Assembly: GCF_000217915.1 (NCBI RefSeq)
Contig: NZ_AFOZ01000037.1
Location: 151,151 to 215,150, forward strand
Origin: Shewanella sp. HN-41
GTDB lineage: Bacteria; Pseudomonadota; Gammaproteobacteria; Enterobacterales; Shewanellaceae
DNA length: 64,000 bases
Direction: 5' to 3'
The notes under the pieces are model-generated. The model ran no database searches, was not told the DNA's origin, and saw only the letters and a list, made by a program, of their open reading frames with translations. Positions 16,503 to 28,024 of the stretch are shown in pieces; positions within the stretch are counted from its first letter, which is position 1, and each line of letters begins with the position of its first letter. Both the position numbers and the translations under genes were made by a program.

Positions 16503-19500
16503 TCACTCATCAATATGGTAATAAATTTTATTGGTCTTTAAACCACTGCCTAATTCGATCGTACCTTTACATTCGCCATTATCACACTCTCCTTTACCCA
16601 CTCCGATAACATAAGCTTTCGGCTCTTCACCCGGCTCAGGTCTAGGGATCACAATTTGAGGTGTATCAGGGACTCGCTCCCCTACTTCATAATAGAGAGT
16701 GTTAGATGTTCTTGTTCCTTTATGTAAATCAAATACATAAAGCCGACCCTGTCCTGAAAAGCCACAAACTCCAGCATCTAAATCCACTAATTGATTAGTT
16801 GGTGGCACAAATGAGGTAAAATAAACTTTTCCGTCAAATATTAACGATGAAGAAAGGCTCTTCTCACCTATTGTAGGAAAATCATAGTACCAGCCTCTTT
16901 TTTCACCAAAAGCAATATTTTCGCTCTGCGATGCAGGGGCTGATGAGGTGACATCATATAAATTTGAAATGGTTAGTGGTGCAGGTACATCTGTTCCAGA
17001 ATATTGTTTTGTCACAACATTCCTATCCTGAAAAACATAGAACATATCGTTAGTTGCAGTGTCTAGCGGATGTGTTCTGTTTCCTGTTCCAACGGTAACA
17101 GCATCATATGGAATACTTTGATATGATAAAACACCATTTTCTGAATGAAGATTATTAAATTGGGTTTGCGCGACCGTTGGTTCAGCGAAAAACATTCTAT
17201 TATCTGGCGAACTATCTGAACTAATTGATGCAAACTTAAAAATAGACCAAGTAGAATTAACTGCCGAAGGTAAATCCATACGCCACACATTGCCATCAAC
17301 ATCCGTTGCATAGATACGATCAGTTAATCCATCGTTATTACTATCTAATATAGCAACCTTATTAGGAATACTCCCCATTCCCGCGGCTGTAAAACTATAT
17401 TTATATGTACCAGTCTCTGCATCAACTATATAAATTGTGGATCCTGAACCATCTGATGAGGCCATACCTCCCCCAAAAACTAATACAGGTTTGGCATATC
17501 CTGGAATAAAAGTCACTACTGGTTCAGACCACGATTGGCCTAGCTCTTGAAAACTATCAGTAGAGTCAATTTTCCACATGAATTTAGGAGAATCTGGTGA
17601 TGTAATATCTAAAGCATAGTAGGAAGCCCCCCCTCGACGCATCCCCAAAAATACCCAAGCTTTATTAACCTCACCATAAGAATTAGTTTCAGTATATGCA
17701 ACAGGAGATAAATCCATACCGTACACACTATGCACTCTCGTTGGGGAGTTTTCACGCAACCGAGAAACATTTCCCCATAACTCTGGAGGGATAAATGCCC
17801 AAGACTCTTTCACATTTCCAACAGAAAAATCACTACTACCTGTATCAGAGTCCATAAACATATGGACTAATCCCTGATTTGTACCGACTAAAACTCGAAC
17901 ATCAAGGTTCTCGGAAGTGACATTTCCATCTGAATCTTTAGTTGCTTTTTTACCAAAATTGATTGCCAAGGGTTTTGAATGGAGTGGATCCCCCATAATA
18001 TCTTCCCTAGCATCTGTGGTACTCTCATTATTATTATCATCATCTACATCAACACCATAGAGCCAATCCAAATCAGCTTGGGAGTAATTAATTACAAAGT
18101 CTGTAGAACTAATATCTGTCAAGCTAGAGCCACTAAGGGATTTGAGTTGTCTATTTTTAAGGGTACTTCTCAAAATTGGCAACACACCTCCCGAATTGAC
18201 TTTATTGCCATCGGGGGCGTTGGCAGGACAAGTATTCCAGTAGGTACAAGTGCTCGAAGCTATATTCCCATTAGTATCGATTGCATTTGTAACACCACCA
18301 GGCCCCACAATTTCACCCGCAGAATTAACCTTTAACTTTTTCAGATTACCACTCCACCGAGGACCCTCTCCAGGTAAAAACATTGCAAAATAAGCCGAAT
18401 TATATGTCTGCGTTTTATCGAAATTATTACTTGCAATACTGGGGGAAGTAAAAGATGAGTCAATTGATAAAATTGATTTTAATACATCATCCATTGCCTG
18501 TACTAAATCTAAGCCATTTTTGGCGACATAATAGCCCTTAGAAATTCCTTGAGCATTTCTGGAATTGCCGCCTCTAAAGGCTGTTTCCTCCAACAATGCC
18601 GCAGCAACATCGGCACCATCAGAAAAACCAATAGTAAAGGTCCTCACATTTTGTTTGTTATCAATACCATTAGCATCAGTAACGCCAGCAACCAAATCAT
18701 TATTGGCCATGTATGCGGCTAAAGCGGGTAAATAACTGGTCTCCTTCACACCTTTATCATTAGTAAATTCGAAGCCACTGTAATCAGCTTGAATTTTAGC
18801 GGAGCCGGTTAATGATTGAATCGCAAGATCGGCAGAATGATCTAAGGTCGGCGCACCATCAGTAATGTAAATAATATAAGCAGTATCAGGGCACTTTTTA
18901 AATGGTGTGGTGTAATTACCGGAGCTAAGAATACTCGGTGGACTATTGGGAACATAACCACTAATAGTATACTTCCCCTTGGCATTACTATCTTTATTAC
19001 CAAAAGTTACAGGTCCTCCACTAAAATACTGATAAGCTTCATAAAGCGTTTCACAGAGGGGGGTATTTGTCTGTGCAGGCATCCCATTAATTAATGACAG
19101 GAGTGCTGTCTGATTCGCACTTGTTAACTCCTTGATATCCGAAACGATTCTTCCACCATCCGCATCTCCTTCTGCAGCATAATTTAAATTAAATATAGCC
19201 AATCCAGCGTCAATATCTATACTTAAATCCGTTAATGCCGTTGATATTGCATCTTTAGCAACATCTAGTCGAGTGCCAGTCCCACCACTATTTTGTCCTT
19301 CTTCTGTTTGGGTGATCCATTTGTACCAAACTAAATAGTGAGCAGTGTAAAGTGTGACAGGAGAGCCTTTTCCGAAATCTGTACCTGCTAGGCTTGCGTC
19401 CCGCGCAGCACTATCAGAACCTGTGGTATACATAGCTTTTTGGTCCACAGGATATCCCGGAGCATAAGACGTTGTTGAGTTTCCTTGTTTATTAGCCCCT

Positions 19501-20054
19501 GGATTTTTCGGTTCACTTTCCATTATATCTTGATAACAATCAACAATTTGACCTTGGTTAAATCCTTCATTTTCAGCTAAAGGGGTCCATCTACCAGAAT
19601 TACCACTGGCTTTAAACTCGCGTAGTAACCCTGTGTAACGCCCCCTGCTCACTAATGCTTCCGCAGCCTTTTGACAATTATTATTATCTGCATAAAATCG
19701 ACGAGAATCACTTGGCACATCGGGTGTAGGCATATTACTGGTATTATCAATCCCTCCTGCATTCCAATAGATCCCTTTTTCATTAATATAGCCAGAATAA
19801 TCAGCTAAATAATTCTCAAAACCGAGCGCATATGAGCATGTTTTACCTACATTTTCTGCTGAACAATAAGAGCTGACAGCATTCTGATCTTCAGTGGACA
19901 TACTCCCTGAATTATCAAATATAAATAACACTTGTGGACGCTTGCCAGTTTTTACGGTGGAGTCAACAAGATAAAGCTCTGTATCATCTGCATGTATTTG
20001 CCCCGCAATAATCACCATCGCAACAATCAGAGCACAAAAAATTTGTTTCAACAT
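16503..20054 (-). CDS. pilY1: PilY1-type pilus tip adhesin / biogenesis factor
   Basis: This 1183-aa exported protein has a signal peptide (about 1-22). Its N-terminal region resembles VWA, with the MIDAS-type DNSGSMS starting at Asp47. The C-terminal part is a PilY1 beta-propeller with NPTRVHSVYG-like and GGGMASSDGSGS stretches and a calcium-loop DSNNDGLTD followed by DVDGNVWRMDL. A second Asp/Asn-rich stretch (DVDDDNNN) may also bind metal. Length is typical. It counters PilT-driven retraction and can act in adhesion. It starts four bases after the pilX stop and shares an operon with pilV, pilW, pilX and pilE. Confidence 0.92.
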   Translation of the reverse strand: MLKQIFCALIVAMVIIAGQIHADDTELYLVDSTVKTGKRPQVLFIFDNSGSMSTEDQNAVSSYCSAENVGKTCSYALGFENYLADYSGYINEKGIYWNAGGIDNTSNMPTPDVPSDSRRFYADNNNCQKAAEALVSRGRYTGLLREFKASGNSGRWTPLAENEGFNQGQIVDCYQDIMESEPKNPGANKQGNSTTSYAPGYPVDQKAMYTTGSDSAARDASLAGTDFGKGSPVTLYTAHYLVWYKWITQTEEGQNSGGTGTRLDVAKDAISTALTDLSIDIDAGLAIFNLNYAAEGDADGGRIVSDIKELTSANQTALLSLINGMPAQTNTPLCETLYEAYQYFSGGPVTFGNKDSNAKGKYTISGYVPNSPPSILSSGNYTTPFKKCPDTAYIIYITDGAPTLDHSADLAIQSLTGSAKIQADYSGFEFTNDKGVKETSYLPALAAYMANNDLVAGVTDANGIDNKQNVRTFTIGFSDGADVAAALLEETAFRGGNSRNAQGISKGYYVAKNGLDLVQAMDDVLKSILSIDSSFTSPSIASNNFDKTQTYNSAYFAMFLPGEGPRWSGNLKKLKVNSAGEIVGPGGVTNAIDTNGNIASSTCTYWNTCPANAPDGNKVNSGGVLPILRSTLKNRQLKSLSGSSLTDISSTDFVINYSQADLDWLYGVDVDDDNNNESTTDAREDIMGDPLHSKPLAINFGKKATKDSDGNVTSENLDVRVLVGTNQGLVHMFMDSDTGSSDFSVGNVKESWAFIPPELWGNVSRLRENSPTRVHSVYGMDLSPVAYTETNSYGEVNKAWVFLGMRRGGASYYALDITSPDSPKFMWKIDSTDSFQELGQSWSEPVVTFIPGYAKPVLVFGGGMASSDGSGSTIYIVDAETGTYKYSFTAAGMGSIPNKVAILDSNNDGLTDRIYATDVDGNVWRMDLPSAVNSTWSIFKFASISSDSSPDNRMFFAEPTVAQTQFNNLHSENGVLSYQSIPYDAVTVGTGNRTHPLDTATNDMFYVFQDRNVVTKQYSGTDVPAPLTISNLYDVTSSAPASQSENIAFGEKRGWYYDFPTIGEKSLSSSLIFDGKVYFTSFVPPTNQLVDLDAGVCGFSGQGRLYVFDLHKGTRTSNTLYYEVGERVPDTPQIVIPRPEPGEEPKAYVIGVGKGECDNGECKGTIELGSGLKTNKIYYHIDE

Positions 20055-20058
20055 AGCT

Positions 20059-20493
20059 TTAATTTCCTGTTAGCACTTGCTGCTCGACACCAGAAACAAC
20101 AGTTAGCGAGCCAAGGTTATCCCTGCCGAAAGTCACAGAACTACTAATTTCAATTCTTCTACAACTGACCAAATTAGCGCCCGTTGCATTTGAAGTTCTT
20201 TGACAGCCGACATCACGTACACCTGTATCAGGTAATGGTTTTAATTTTTGACTGCTATTAAAAACTGCCGTATCGGTTTCGGCACTTAGGTTGGCAAACT
20301 GTTCGCCAGAATAATCAGAAATAACTTGCTCTAAACCACCATCAGCAATGGCCTTTGCTTCAATTCTTTCTGCACCAGCACCAGACATCCGCAGCGATTG
20401 AGTCGAATTAACAGCTAAAGCAACACCAATGACCGTCATAATGATCAAAACAATTAATGCGAAAAACAGCACTACACCTTTTTGCTTCTTCAT
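20059..20493 (-). CDS. pilX: Minor pilin PilX
   Basis: This 144-aa protein has leader MKKQKG then the hydrophobic helix VVLFFALIVLIIMTVIGVA. As usual for PilX it lacks the Glu at position 5. It has the conserved SLRMSGAGAERIEAKAIADGGLE stretch and a Cys pair in the C-terminal half. ATG 20493 is supported by GGAG six bases upstream; four extra residues in the longer reading are unlikely. It is a priming minor pilin acting with PilV, PilW and PilY1. Confidence 0.9.
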   Translation of the reverse strand: MKKQKGVVLFFALIVLIIMTVIGVALAVNSTQSLRMSGAGAERIEAKAIADGGLEQVISDYSGEQFANLSAETDTAVFNSSQKLKPLPDTGVRDVGCQRTSNATGANLVSCRRIEISSSVTFGRDNLGSLTVVSGVEQQVLTGN

Positions 20494-20505
20494 GCACAAC
20501 TCCAA

Positions 20506-21501
20506 TCAACTACGTATCAGTACTGGATTTTCCAGTACTATTGTTGTGGACATAATTTTACGACGATAATGATCATTTACAGGGATAGTTATTTGCTTAT
20601 CACCAAGCTGATATTTAGTTTCATTGGTATAACTTCTATCTTGATTAATAGAACGAACCAATATAAAAACCTTAATGGCCACAAGCCTTTGAAAACCTTC
20701 ATTATCCCACATCAACTCAGTCACATTTTCTGCAGGCATAAAACTATCAGGTGTACTATCACCATCATTATCAAATCCATACAAAAACCGAATATTTTCT
20801 ATGCCTTCAACTAATTGCTCATCGTTACTCATACCTGTGCTGGTTAAAGTTTTACGCCGCAAAATAGGTATTCCACTTGCATCATCAGCAATGAAGTACA
20901 CATGATGCTGATACTCCCAAATCCTCGAGTTTTCTATCGTTGCGGCAGGGTTCTCACCAACAAAAAATGCCACTTGTGATGAATTTGATGCGGCATAAAT
21001 TGCATTGTTATCGCCCTTTAATACACTTGGACCAAGAAAGCGTTTTAACTGCAAAATATCAGTATCAACTTTCACATCACCATTATCCAAACAACTAAGA
21101 TGCTCACTCGTGGAGGTGTTTTCGTACCCCCAGAGCCGTCTAAAATGTGCAGGTTTATCGTTAGGTAAAGTTGCGTTATTTAAGCCAGCCCCAACACAAT
21201 CAGAAGTTAAGGCAGCAACCTCAACATTTGTATTAATTCCAACAACAAAATCGGTCCCAGTTAAGTCCCCCATAAAACCTAACTGACTGATATCCCGTTC
21301 CATAATGGCTAATGCGATACGACCATTTTCCTGTAATTGGTTAAATTGACTGGTTGTAGTGACATTGGATGACGACATACTAAACATAGTGAATACGCCA
21401 GTCGTTAAAAATAGACCTATAACCATAGCAACCATCAATTCAACGAGTGACATCCCCGTTTGTCTATTCATAACGACAAATTTTGTTAAACTAAAGGTCA
21501 T
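20506..21501 (-). CDS. pilW: Minor pilin PilW
   Basis: This 331-aa protein has cleavage motif TG|MSLVELMVAM and a single N-terminal helix, then a large globular domain typical of PilW. The ATG at 21501 directly abuts the pilV stop (TAGATG) and has GGTGA before it. An internal ATG at 21471 would give a shorter six-residue leader but has no clear ribosome site. It is the largest of the minor pilins and part of the tip-priming complex. Confidence 0.88.
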   Translation of the reverse strand: MTFSLTKFVVMNRQTGMSLVELMVAMVIGLFLTTGVFTMFSMSSSNVTTTSQFNQLQENGRIALAIMERDISQLGFMGDLTGTDFVVGINTNVEVAALTSDCVGAGLNNATLPNDKPAHFRRLWGYENTSTSEHLSCLDNGDVKVDTDILQLKRFLGPSVLKGDNNAIYAASNSSQVAFFVGENPAATIENSRIWEYQHHVYFIADDASGIPILRRKTLTSTGMSNDEQLVEGIENIRFLYGFDNDGDSTPDSFMPAENVTELMWDNEGFQRLVAIKVFILVRSINQDRSYTNETKYQLGDKQITIPVNDHYRRKIMSTTIVLENPVLIRS

Positions 21502-22053
21502 CTAAATCACCGTTTGAATCGTAAAAACACGTCGTCTATTATTCGATGTACCACATTCGATGCTTCCAATACCATCACTCGTTTCACTAATTCCACGCCA
21601 TGTCATTGTAACTGAAACTGAATTGCCATTAACTTTTATGCATGCTGTAGGTGTATCCAATCCACCCACATTTTGAGTACCCACGACTTCATCTTCACCA
21701 GAAAAGGCTGAGCGCCATTCGTATAAATCCCAAGCAACCAATTGAGCAGGAGAGCAGAGAGTCCCGCCCTCACAGGCTGGCGATGCAGGTGTGATAGTCG
21801 TTTTAGCGCCTATATAGTCCCCAGCATAACTAGCGAGCTGCGTTCGATTAAGCTTCATCCGGTTGATGATGTCGTTGGCATAGTAGGAGGCCTGTGTCTG
21901 CTGAAATGACTCGAAGCTACTTCGCTTTGCGACAATGTGCAGATTAAAAATACCTATTAAGCCAATAATTAAGATCACTAATGCGACAAGCACTTCTATT
22001 AATGAGAAGCCTCGTTGAAATCTTTTTTGTGTCAAATGTTCGAATTCTGTCAT
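21502..22053 (-). CDS. pilV: Minor pilin PilV
   Basis: This 183-aa prepilin has leader ending KRFQRG|FSLIEVLVAL, one hydrophobic helix, and the PilV-typical SYYANDIINRMKLNR segment. Paired Cys residues occur (ACEGGTLC; later ACIKVN and IECG). It is the first gene of the pilVWX-Y1-E-tapY2 operon, whose promoter must lie between 22054 and the ispH terminator at 22213. Confidence 0.9.
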   Translation of the reverse strand: MTEFEHLTQKRFQRGFSLIEVLVALVILIIGLIGIFNLHIVAKRSSFESFQQTQASYYANDIINRMKLNRTQLASYAGDYIGAKTTITPASPACEGGTLCSPAQLVAWDLYEWRSAFSGEDEVVGTQNVGGLDTPTACIKVNGNSVSVTMTWRGISETSDGIGSIECGTSNNRRRVFTIQTVI

Positions 22054-22212
22054 ATTTTTGACAAGCTTTTCAGCAATTTACCCTTTAAAAATCTTAATCT
22101 TACGATAAAAACACCATCAACAGTTAATAATAGATGACTAAAATGTAAGTAGCCAGTAACAATAGCATATAAGCCTTGATGTCATTATGCTTTGTATGAA
22201 TTTTGGAAATTT

Positions 22213-22254
22213 TTGCTAATAAAAAAGAGGCCTTAGCCTCTTTTTTATTAGCAA
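22213..22254 (-). terminator. Terminator after ispH
   Basis: This is a perfect 19-bp stem (TTGCTAATAAAAAAGAGGC and its complement) with a CTTA loop and T6 within the arm. It lies 13 bases after the ispH stop, ends the murJ-to-ispH operon, and insulates it from the pilin operon. Confidence 0.9.
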
Positions 22255-22266
22255 CATTGAAGTGGA

Positions 22267-23223
22267 TTAGCGTAATTCAGCTGGAACAGCAAAAACAGTG
22301 TCCTCTTTACGACCTTCAACTTCGGTCACAACACTCGGAGCCAACTTGGCTATCGCTTGAACTACTTGTTGTACTAATACTTCGGGGGCAGACGCCCCAG
22401 CAGTAACAGCTACACGCGTCACATTATTAAACCAGCTTGATTCAACATCATCGGCAGTATCAACGAGATATGATTGAGTCCCCGTCTTTAACGCCAGCTC
22501 ACGCAATCGATTCGAGTTAGAGCTATTCTTTGAACCCACCACAATCAATAAATCTACATCAGCTGACAAATTACGCACCGCATCTTGGCGGTTTTGAGTC
22601 GCATAACAGATATCATCTTTACGTGGACCTTCGATCGAGGGGAAGCGCTTTTGTAGGGCCGCAATAATATCTAAAGTATCATCAACCGATAGCGTTGTTT
22701 GGGTTACAAAGCAAAGATTGTCAGGATTACGAACGACGAGAGTATCAACATCAGCTGGGGATTCAATCAGATAAACACCACCGTTAGGGTTATCGTATTG
22801 CCCCATTGTCCCTTCTACTTCAGGGTGACCTTCATGGCCAATTAAAATGCATTCAATCCCTTTACGGCTCGCTCGGGTGACCTGTAAATGCACTTTAGTG
22901 ACTAAGGGGCAAGTTGCATCAAAGACCCTTAATCCACGAGTCTTAGCCTCAGCCCTCACCGCTTGAGAAACTCCATGGGCACTAAAGATGACTATATTAT
23001 TATCAGGAACTTGGTCTAACTCTTCGACAAAAACAGCGCCGCGGTCTTTAAGGTTTTGAACCACATAACGGTTATGGACCACTTCATGGCGAACATAAAT
23101 CGGTGGCGAAAATAACTCGAGCGCACGCTCAACAATGCTAATGGCGCGATCCACACCAGCACAAAAGCCGCGAGGATTGGCCAGCATAATATTTAAACTT
23201 GGGCTAGTAGGATCGAATTTCAT
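22267..23223 (-). CDS. ispH: 4-hydroxy-3-methylbut-2-enyl diphosphate reductase (IspH/LytB)
   Basis: This is the last MEP-pathway enzyme, making IPP and DMAPP from HMBPP with a [4Fe-4S] cluster. The 318-aa protein has the three cluster cysteines in [21 protein letters not shown] and [11 protein letters not shown], and [10 protein letters not shown] and SSNSNRL for substrate binding. It follows fkpB by one base and ends the operon. The N-terminus is about nine residues longer than in E. coli; the MLANPRGFC internal start has no obvious advantage. Confidence 0.97.
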   Translation of the reverse strand: MKFDPTSPSLNIMLANPRGFCAGVDRAISIVERALELFSPPIYVRHEVVHNRYVVQNLKDRGAVFVEELDQVPDNNIVIFSAHGVSQAVRAEAKTRGLRVFDATCPLVTKVHLQVTRASRKGIECILIGHEGHPEVEGTMGQYDNPNGGVYLIESPADVDTLVVRNPDNLCFVTQTTLSVDDTLDIIAALQKRFPSIEGPRKDDICYATQNRQDAVRNLSADVDLLIVVGSKNSSNSNRLRELALKTGTQSYLVDTADDVESSWFNNVTRVAVTAGASAPEVLVQQVVQAIAKLAPSVVTEVEGRKEDTVFAVPAELR

Positions 23224-23224
23224 C

Positions 23225-23647
23225 TTACAGTACCTTCACCACATCGAGTTCAAAAGTGACTTTGCGTCCCGCTAAGGGGTGATTGAGATCGACGGTAATC
23301 GAATCACCTGCAACCTCACGCACAATCCCAGGGATCTCACTGCCGCCAGGGCCCGCGAAACTCACGATAACACCAACCTCTAACGCCATATCGGCAGGGA
23401 AACGGGTTCTATCCATATAGTGAATCGCATCGGGATTAGACGCTCCAAACGCATCGACAGCTTCAAGCGTAAAGCTATGCTTATCGCCTTCATTCAAGGA
23501 TACAAGCTGCGCCTCGAATGCCGGACTTAAGGTACCATCACCGATGTTTAAGCGGGCAGGCTTACCAGAGGCTTTAGTGCTGTCGGCGGTCGAACCATCT
23601 TCAAGCACAATATTCATATGGCACAATAACGAACGTGTCACAGTCAC
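23225..23647 (-). CDS. fkpB: FKBP-type peptidyl-prolyl isomerase (FkpB/SlpA)
   Basis: This 140-aa protein is of the SlyD/FkpB class. It has the FKBP core split by an insert-in-flap ([16 protein letters not shown] through the IPGIVREV region), and the C-terminal [17 protein letters not shown] signature. It lacks SlyD's His-rich metal tail, so FkpB is the better name. It catalyses proline isomerisation and acts as a chaperone. It begins at GTG, overlapping the lspA stop by one base (TAGTG), which implies coupling. Confidence 0.95.
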   Translation of the reverse strand: MTVTRSLLCHMNIVLEDGSTADSTKASGKPARLNIGDGTLSPAFEAQLVSLNEGDKHSFTLEAVDAFGASNPDAIHYMDRTRFPADMALEVGVIVSFAGPGGSEIPGIVREVAGDSITVDLNHPLAGRKVTFELDVVKVL

Positions 23648-24159
23648 TACTTCACCTCTTCGGTTTTATCTTGTTCGGATTTGCTGTTAAAAAACGAATC
23701 CCAAATGATCAATACGGCACCGATAAAAATTGCAGAGTCTGCAATATTAAAGGCAGGATAATGGCTCTTACCCCAATAAAAATCGATAAAGTCCACCACA
23801 AAACCGTGCATCAATCGATCGATTAAGTTACCTAGGGCGCCACCAATCACTAAGGTATAAGCTAAGTTCAACTTCCATAATGAAGCCGATTGCTTACGCA
23901 ACCAAAGAGTTAATAAGGAGCTAAAACCCACTGCAATTACAGTAAACAACCAACGCTGCCAACCACCGGCTTCACTTAAAAAACTAAAGGCTGCACCATA
24001 GTTGCGGACATAAGTAAAATTAAAAAAGGGCAATAACGGCAACGATTCGAATAAATCAAAATTGGCTAAGACCCATTGTTTGGATAGTTGATCGGCCAAA
24101 AACACCAATACAACTACCCAATACCAACGTAAGCCACTGTCTTTCCAAGTTAATGGCAT
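23647..24159 (-). CDS. lspA: Lipoprotein signal peptidase (signal peptidase II)
   Basis: This 170-aa inner-membrane aspartyl protease cleaves signal peptides of prolipoproteins before the lipidated Cys. It has four predicted membrane spans and the catalytic Asp pair in GNLIDRLMHGFVVDFID and NIADSAI. It lies nine bases after ileS and one base from fkpB. It should process the several lipoproteins encoded in this window. Confidence 0.97.
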   Translation of the reverse strand: MPLTWKDSGLRWYWVVVLVFLADQLSKQWVLANFDLFESLPLLPFFNFTYVRNYGAAFSFLSEAGGWQRWLFTVIAVGFSSLLTLWLRKQSASLWKLNLAYTLVIGGALGNLIDRLMHGFVVDFIDFYWGKSHYPAFNIADSAIFIGAVLIIWDSFFNSKSEQDKTEEVK

Positions 24160-24168
24160 ACAGATCCT

Positions 24169-26991
24169 TTACGCAAACAGACGAACTTCACCGTCACCTT
24201 CAATGTTTGTTACGCAGCGGGTACACAAAGTTGGGTGAGCCTCGATAGTGCCGACTTCTTCTCTATGATGCCAACAACGCTCACATTTCTCAGCAGTACT
24301 TGAAGCAACTACTAATTTTAGTGACGCCAGCTCAGTTTCAACCGCATCACTTGTTGCATCCGTTAAAGGCAATACTTTAGCTTCAGAGGTCAATAACACA
24401 AATCTTAGTTCATCGCCGATATGGGTTAATTGTTCAGTCAAAGCGGCATCGGCAAACAAGGTCACTTCAGCTTCTAATGAGCCACCGATACGTTTATCAC
24501 GGCGAGCTTGTTCAATCACTTTGTTGACTTCGTTGCGCACAGTCAGCAGTTGCTGCCAATAGTCGTCGCTAAGATCTGTCGCTAAGGTGACCGATTTCAA
24601 GCCTTCATACCATTCTTGAGTAAAGACATAGGCATCACGCTCACCAGGCAATAGTTGCCATACTTCGTCGGCAGTGAAACTTAGAATTGGTGCAATCCAA
24701 CGCACCATGGCCTCAGAAATCAAATACAGTGCCGATTGACAGCTACGGCGGGCATGGCCTTCTTGCTTAGCCGTATATTGGCGATCTTTGATGATATCTA
24801 AGTAGAAACTACCCAGTTCAACTGAACAGAACTGCATTAATTTCTGTGTCACACTATGGAAGTTATATTGCTCAAAAGCCTCGATAATTTCCTGCTGTAG
24901 TGCTGCTGCACGGCGAACAACCCAGCGATCGAGTGCCACCATGTCTTCTACGGCAACTAAATCCTTTGCAGGATCAAAACCATTTAAGTTAGCCAATAGG
25001 AAACGAGCGGTGTTACGAATACGACGATAAGCATCGGCGCTGCGATTTAAGATTTCATCGGAAACCGTCATCTCACCGCTATAATCTGTGGCCGCAACCC
25101 ATAAGCGCAGAATATCGGCGCCTAATTTATTAGTCACAGTTTGTGGTGCAATCACGTTGCCGATAGATTTCGACATTTTACGACCTTTACCATCGACGGT
25201 AAAACCGTGAGTAAGCACTTGTTTGTATGGGGCTTTGCCATTCATTGCTGTTGAAATCATCAAAGATGACATAAACCAACCGCGATGTTGGTCACTACCT
25301 TCAAGGTATAGATCAACACCATGACCATGAAATTCAGGGCGAGCGGCAATAACAGACGCAAATGTAGAACCTGAATCGTACCAAACGTCCAAAGTATCGG
25401 TCACTTTACGGTATTGTTCGGCTTCTTCGCCCAGTAATTCGGCAGCGTCGAGATCCCACCAAGCTTGGATACCTTCCTGCTCAATGCGATTGGCTACACG
25501 TGCCATTAACGACACGCTGTCAGGGTGCAACTCTTCAGTTTCTCGATGCACAAATAAGGTAATAGGCACGCCCCAAGTACGTTGACGCGAGATACACCAA
25601 TCAGGGCGATTCTCGACCATCTTCTCGATACGGCTTTGGCCCCAATCAGGGATCCACTGGGTCTGTTCGATTTCTTTTAATGCCTGCGCTCGCAACCCGT
25701 GATTATCCATAGAAATAAACCACTGCGGCGTTGCACGGAAAATAATCGGTGTCTTATGACGCCAGCAATGTGGATAACTGTGACGATAGGCAACATGGTG
25801 TAGCAATGCGCCTTTTTCTTTCAGCAGCGCAACCACATTGTCGTTGGCTTTAAAGACATGCTGGCCCGCAAAAAATTCAGTATCAGGCTTATAAACACCG
25901 TTATCGCCAACGGGGTTTGCCACTTCTAAACCGTATTTTTGACCGACAACAAAGTCGTCTTGGCCGTGGCCTGGCGCAGTATGAACAATACCAGTACCCG
26001 CATCCGTGGTGACGTGATCGCCTAAAATAGCAGGTACATCAAAGGCTAAGAATGGGTGATTGAAACGTACCAATTCAAGCGAGGCCCCTTTAACCTTACC
26101 TAATACCTTGTGGCTCTCGGCGCCATAACGGCTTAAACAAGCCTCAGCTAAGACGTCGGCTAAGATCAATGCTTGTGTCACATCATCTTTAACGAATTCA
26201 ACCAAGCTGTAATCAAGCTCTGGGCTTAAAGATAAGGCACGGTTTGCAGGCAAAGTCCATGGTGTGGTTGTCCAAATCGCCATAGAGACTGGATGTGAAT
26301 AATCGCTTATCCCGAACTTAGCGGCAACAGCCTTGCTATCTGTGGCGATAAAAGCCACATCGATGGCTGGAGAAGTTTTATCTTCGTATTCTACTTCAGC
26401 TTCAGCCAATGCAGATCCACAGTCAGTACACCAGTGAACAGGTTTCACCCCTTTGTGCAAGTGACCGTTTTCAATCACTTTTGACAAAGAGCGCACAATA
26501 TTAGCTTCGGTTGAAAAATCCATGGTGAGATACGGGTTGTACCAATCACCGAGCACACCTAGGCGAACGAAGTCTTCACGTTGGCCATTCACTTGCTCAG
26601 CCGCGTATTTACGGCATTCCTCACGAAATTCTGCCGCAGAAATTTTTTGGCCAGGCTTACCGACTTTTTGTTCAACTTTGAGTTCAATTGGTAGACCATG
26701 ACAATCCCAACCCGGCACATAAGGCGCATCAAAACCTGACATGGTTTTTGACTTAACAATGATGTCCTTAAGGATTTTATTTACAGAGTGACCAATATGA
26801 ATGCTGCCATTCGCATAGGGTGGACCATCATGCAAAATGAAGGGAGTGCGGCCAATTCGACTATCGCGGATCTGCTGGTACAGACCATCTTTTGTCCAGC
26901 GCTCTAACATCTCTGGCTCGCGATTTGCCAAATTACCACGCATCGGAAACTCTGTTTCCGGCAAATTCAAAGTAAATTTATAGTCGCTCAT
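24169..26991 (-). CDS. ileS: Isoleucyl-tRNA synthetase
   Basis: This 940-aa class I synthetase charges tRNA-Ile. It has the HIGH motif ([11 protein letters not shown]), an editing insertion ([13 protein letters not shown]), the KMSKS motif ([10 protein letters not shown]), and a C-terminal zinc module with CERCW and CTRC. Length matches the bacterial type. It starts 32 bases after the ribF stop and is followed closely by lspA, the same order as in E. coli. Confidence 0.98.
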   Translation of the reverse strand: MSDYKFTLNLPETEFPMRGNLANREPEMLERWTKDGLYQQIRDSRIGRTPFILHDGPPYANGSIHIGHSVNKILKDIIVKSKTMSGFDAPYVPGWDCHGLPIELKVEQKVGKPGQKISAAEFREECRKYAAEQVNGQREDFVRLGVLGDWYNPYLTMDFSTEANIVRSLSKVIENGHLHKGVKPVHWCTDCGSALAEAEVEYEDKTSPAIDVAFIATDSKAVAAKFGISDYSHPVSMAIWTTTPWTLPANRALSLSPELDYSLVEFVKDDVTQALILADVLAEACLSRYGAESHKVLGKVKGASLELVRFNHPFLAFDVPAILGDHVTTDAGTGIVHTAPGHGQDDFVVGQKYGLEVANPVGDNGVYKPDTEFFAGQHVFKANDNVVALLKEKGALLHHVAYRHSYPHCWRHKTPIIFRATPQWFISMDNHGLRAQALKEIEQTQWIPDWGQSRIEKMVENRPDWCISRQRTWGVPITLFVHRETEELHPDSVSLMARVANRIEQEGIQAWWDLDAAELLGEEAEQYRKVTDTLDVWYDSGSTFASVIAARPEFHGHGVDLYLEGSDQHRGWFMSSLMISTAMNGKAPYKQVLTHGFTVDGKGRKMSKSIGNVIAPQTVTNKLGADILRLWVAATDYSGEMTVSDEILNRSADAYRRIRNTARFLLANLNGFDPAKDLVAVEDMVALDRWVVRRAAALQQEIIEAFEQYNFHSVTQKLMQFCSVELGSFYLDIIKDRQYTAKQEGHARRSCQSALYLISEAMVRWIAPILSFTADEVWQLLPGERDAYVFTQEWYEGLKSVTLATDLSDDYWQQLLTVRNEVNKVIEQARRDKRIGGSLEAEVTLFADAALTEQLTHIGDELRFVLLTSEAKVLPLTDATSDAVETELASLKLVVASSTAEKCERCWHHREEVGTIEAHPTLCTRCVTNIEGDGEVRLFA

Positions 26992-27023
26992 TGATCCTAT
27001 ACCGTTAATTAAACTGATAAATT

Positions 27024-27959
27024 TCAGCCTGCATCATTACCAAATAAAGCCCTGGCCTCATTTGCATCATTCAAAATCTGTTGTTTTAGCGCATCCAATG
27101 AATCGAAGGGTTGTTCATCCCTCAACTTTGCCACCAATTCAACCTCAACATGTTTGCCATAAATGTCATCGTCAAAATCAAATAAATGAACTTCGAGCTG
27201 ACACACTTGACCGTTTACCGTTGGGCGAAAGCCAATATTGGCAACCCCTTCATAAATGTCACTATCATCCCAATATAACTTAACCGCAAACACCCCACGC
27301 ACAGGCACAACATTACGTTTAAGTGCAATATTGGCAGTAGGAAAACCTATGGTTCTACCAATTTTTTGCCCGTGGGCAACCCGACCACTCAGGGTAAAAG
27401 GATGACCTAACAGACGCCGGGCCTGTTCAAGGTTTCCCTTAGCCAATTGCTCACGCACAGCCGTGGAACTCACCCTTTGTGAGCCAAGCATAAAACTTTG
27501 TGTACTGACTACGGTAAAACCATAGCGAGCGCCCGCTTGCATCAGCATTTCAAAATTGCCTTTACGCCCTTTGCCAAAGCAAAAATCATCGCCGATGACA
27601 AGGTATTTCACCCCAAGCTTACGAACCAACAGTTCTTCGATAAAATGCTCGGCAGGTTGATCGGCAAAAGCGCGATTAAAGTTAACACATACTAACCGCT
27701 CGACGCCCAACTCATCGAGCAAAATAACCTTATCTCGCAATAAGCTCAAACGGGCGGGAGCATTCTCACCACTGAACAATTCCTGTGGCTGAGGTTCAAA
27801 CGTCATCAAAGTTGATGGAAGCGATAACTGCTTGGCCTTCTGCACTAAGTTTGCAATCACTTGTGCATGACCGCGATGGACGCCATCAAAATTACCTATA
27901 GTCAAAACACACCCGTGGTGGGATGACAAAATGTTATGTATACCGCGGATTAATTCCAT
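27024..27959 (-). CDS. ribF: Bifunctional riboflavin kinase / FAD synthetase
   Basis: This 311-aa protein makes FMN and then FAD. The N-terminal adenylyltransferase domain has [16 protein letters not shown] (near residue 20) and a FVEELL-like FIEELL segment. The C-terminal kinase domain has [13 protein letters not shown] and FRPTVNG. I choose ATG 27959; the longer reading adds 23 non-conserved residues and overlaps murJ. FAD from this enzyme would supply the halogenase-like and NDH-2 flavoproteins encoded upstream. Confidence 0.95.
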   Translation of the reverse strand: MELIRGIHNILSSHHGCVLTIGNFDGVHRGHAQVIANLVQKAKQLSLPSTLMTFEPQPQELFSGENAPARLSLLRDKVILLDELGVERLVCVNFNRAFADQPAEHFIEELLVRKLGVKYLVIGDDFCFGKGRKGNFEMLMQAGARYGFTVVSTQSFMLGSQRVSSTAVREQLAKGNLEQARRLLGHPFTLSGRVAHGQKIGRTIGFPTANIALKRNVVPVRGVFAVKLYWDDSDIYEGVANIGFRPTVNGQVCQLEVHLFDFDDDIYGKHVEVELVAKLRDEQPFDSLDALKQQILNDANEARALFGNDAG

Positions 27960-28024
27960 AACGTTAGACAACTGCCAAGCGCAAATCGGCTGATTATATA
28001 ACAGCTCGCGATGAGAATCAGCAA

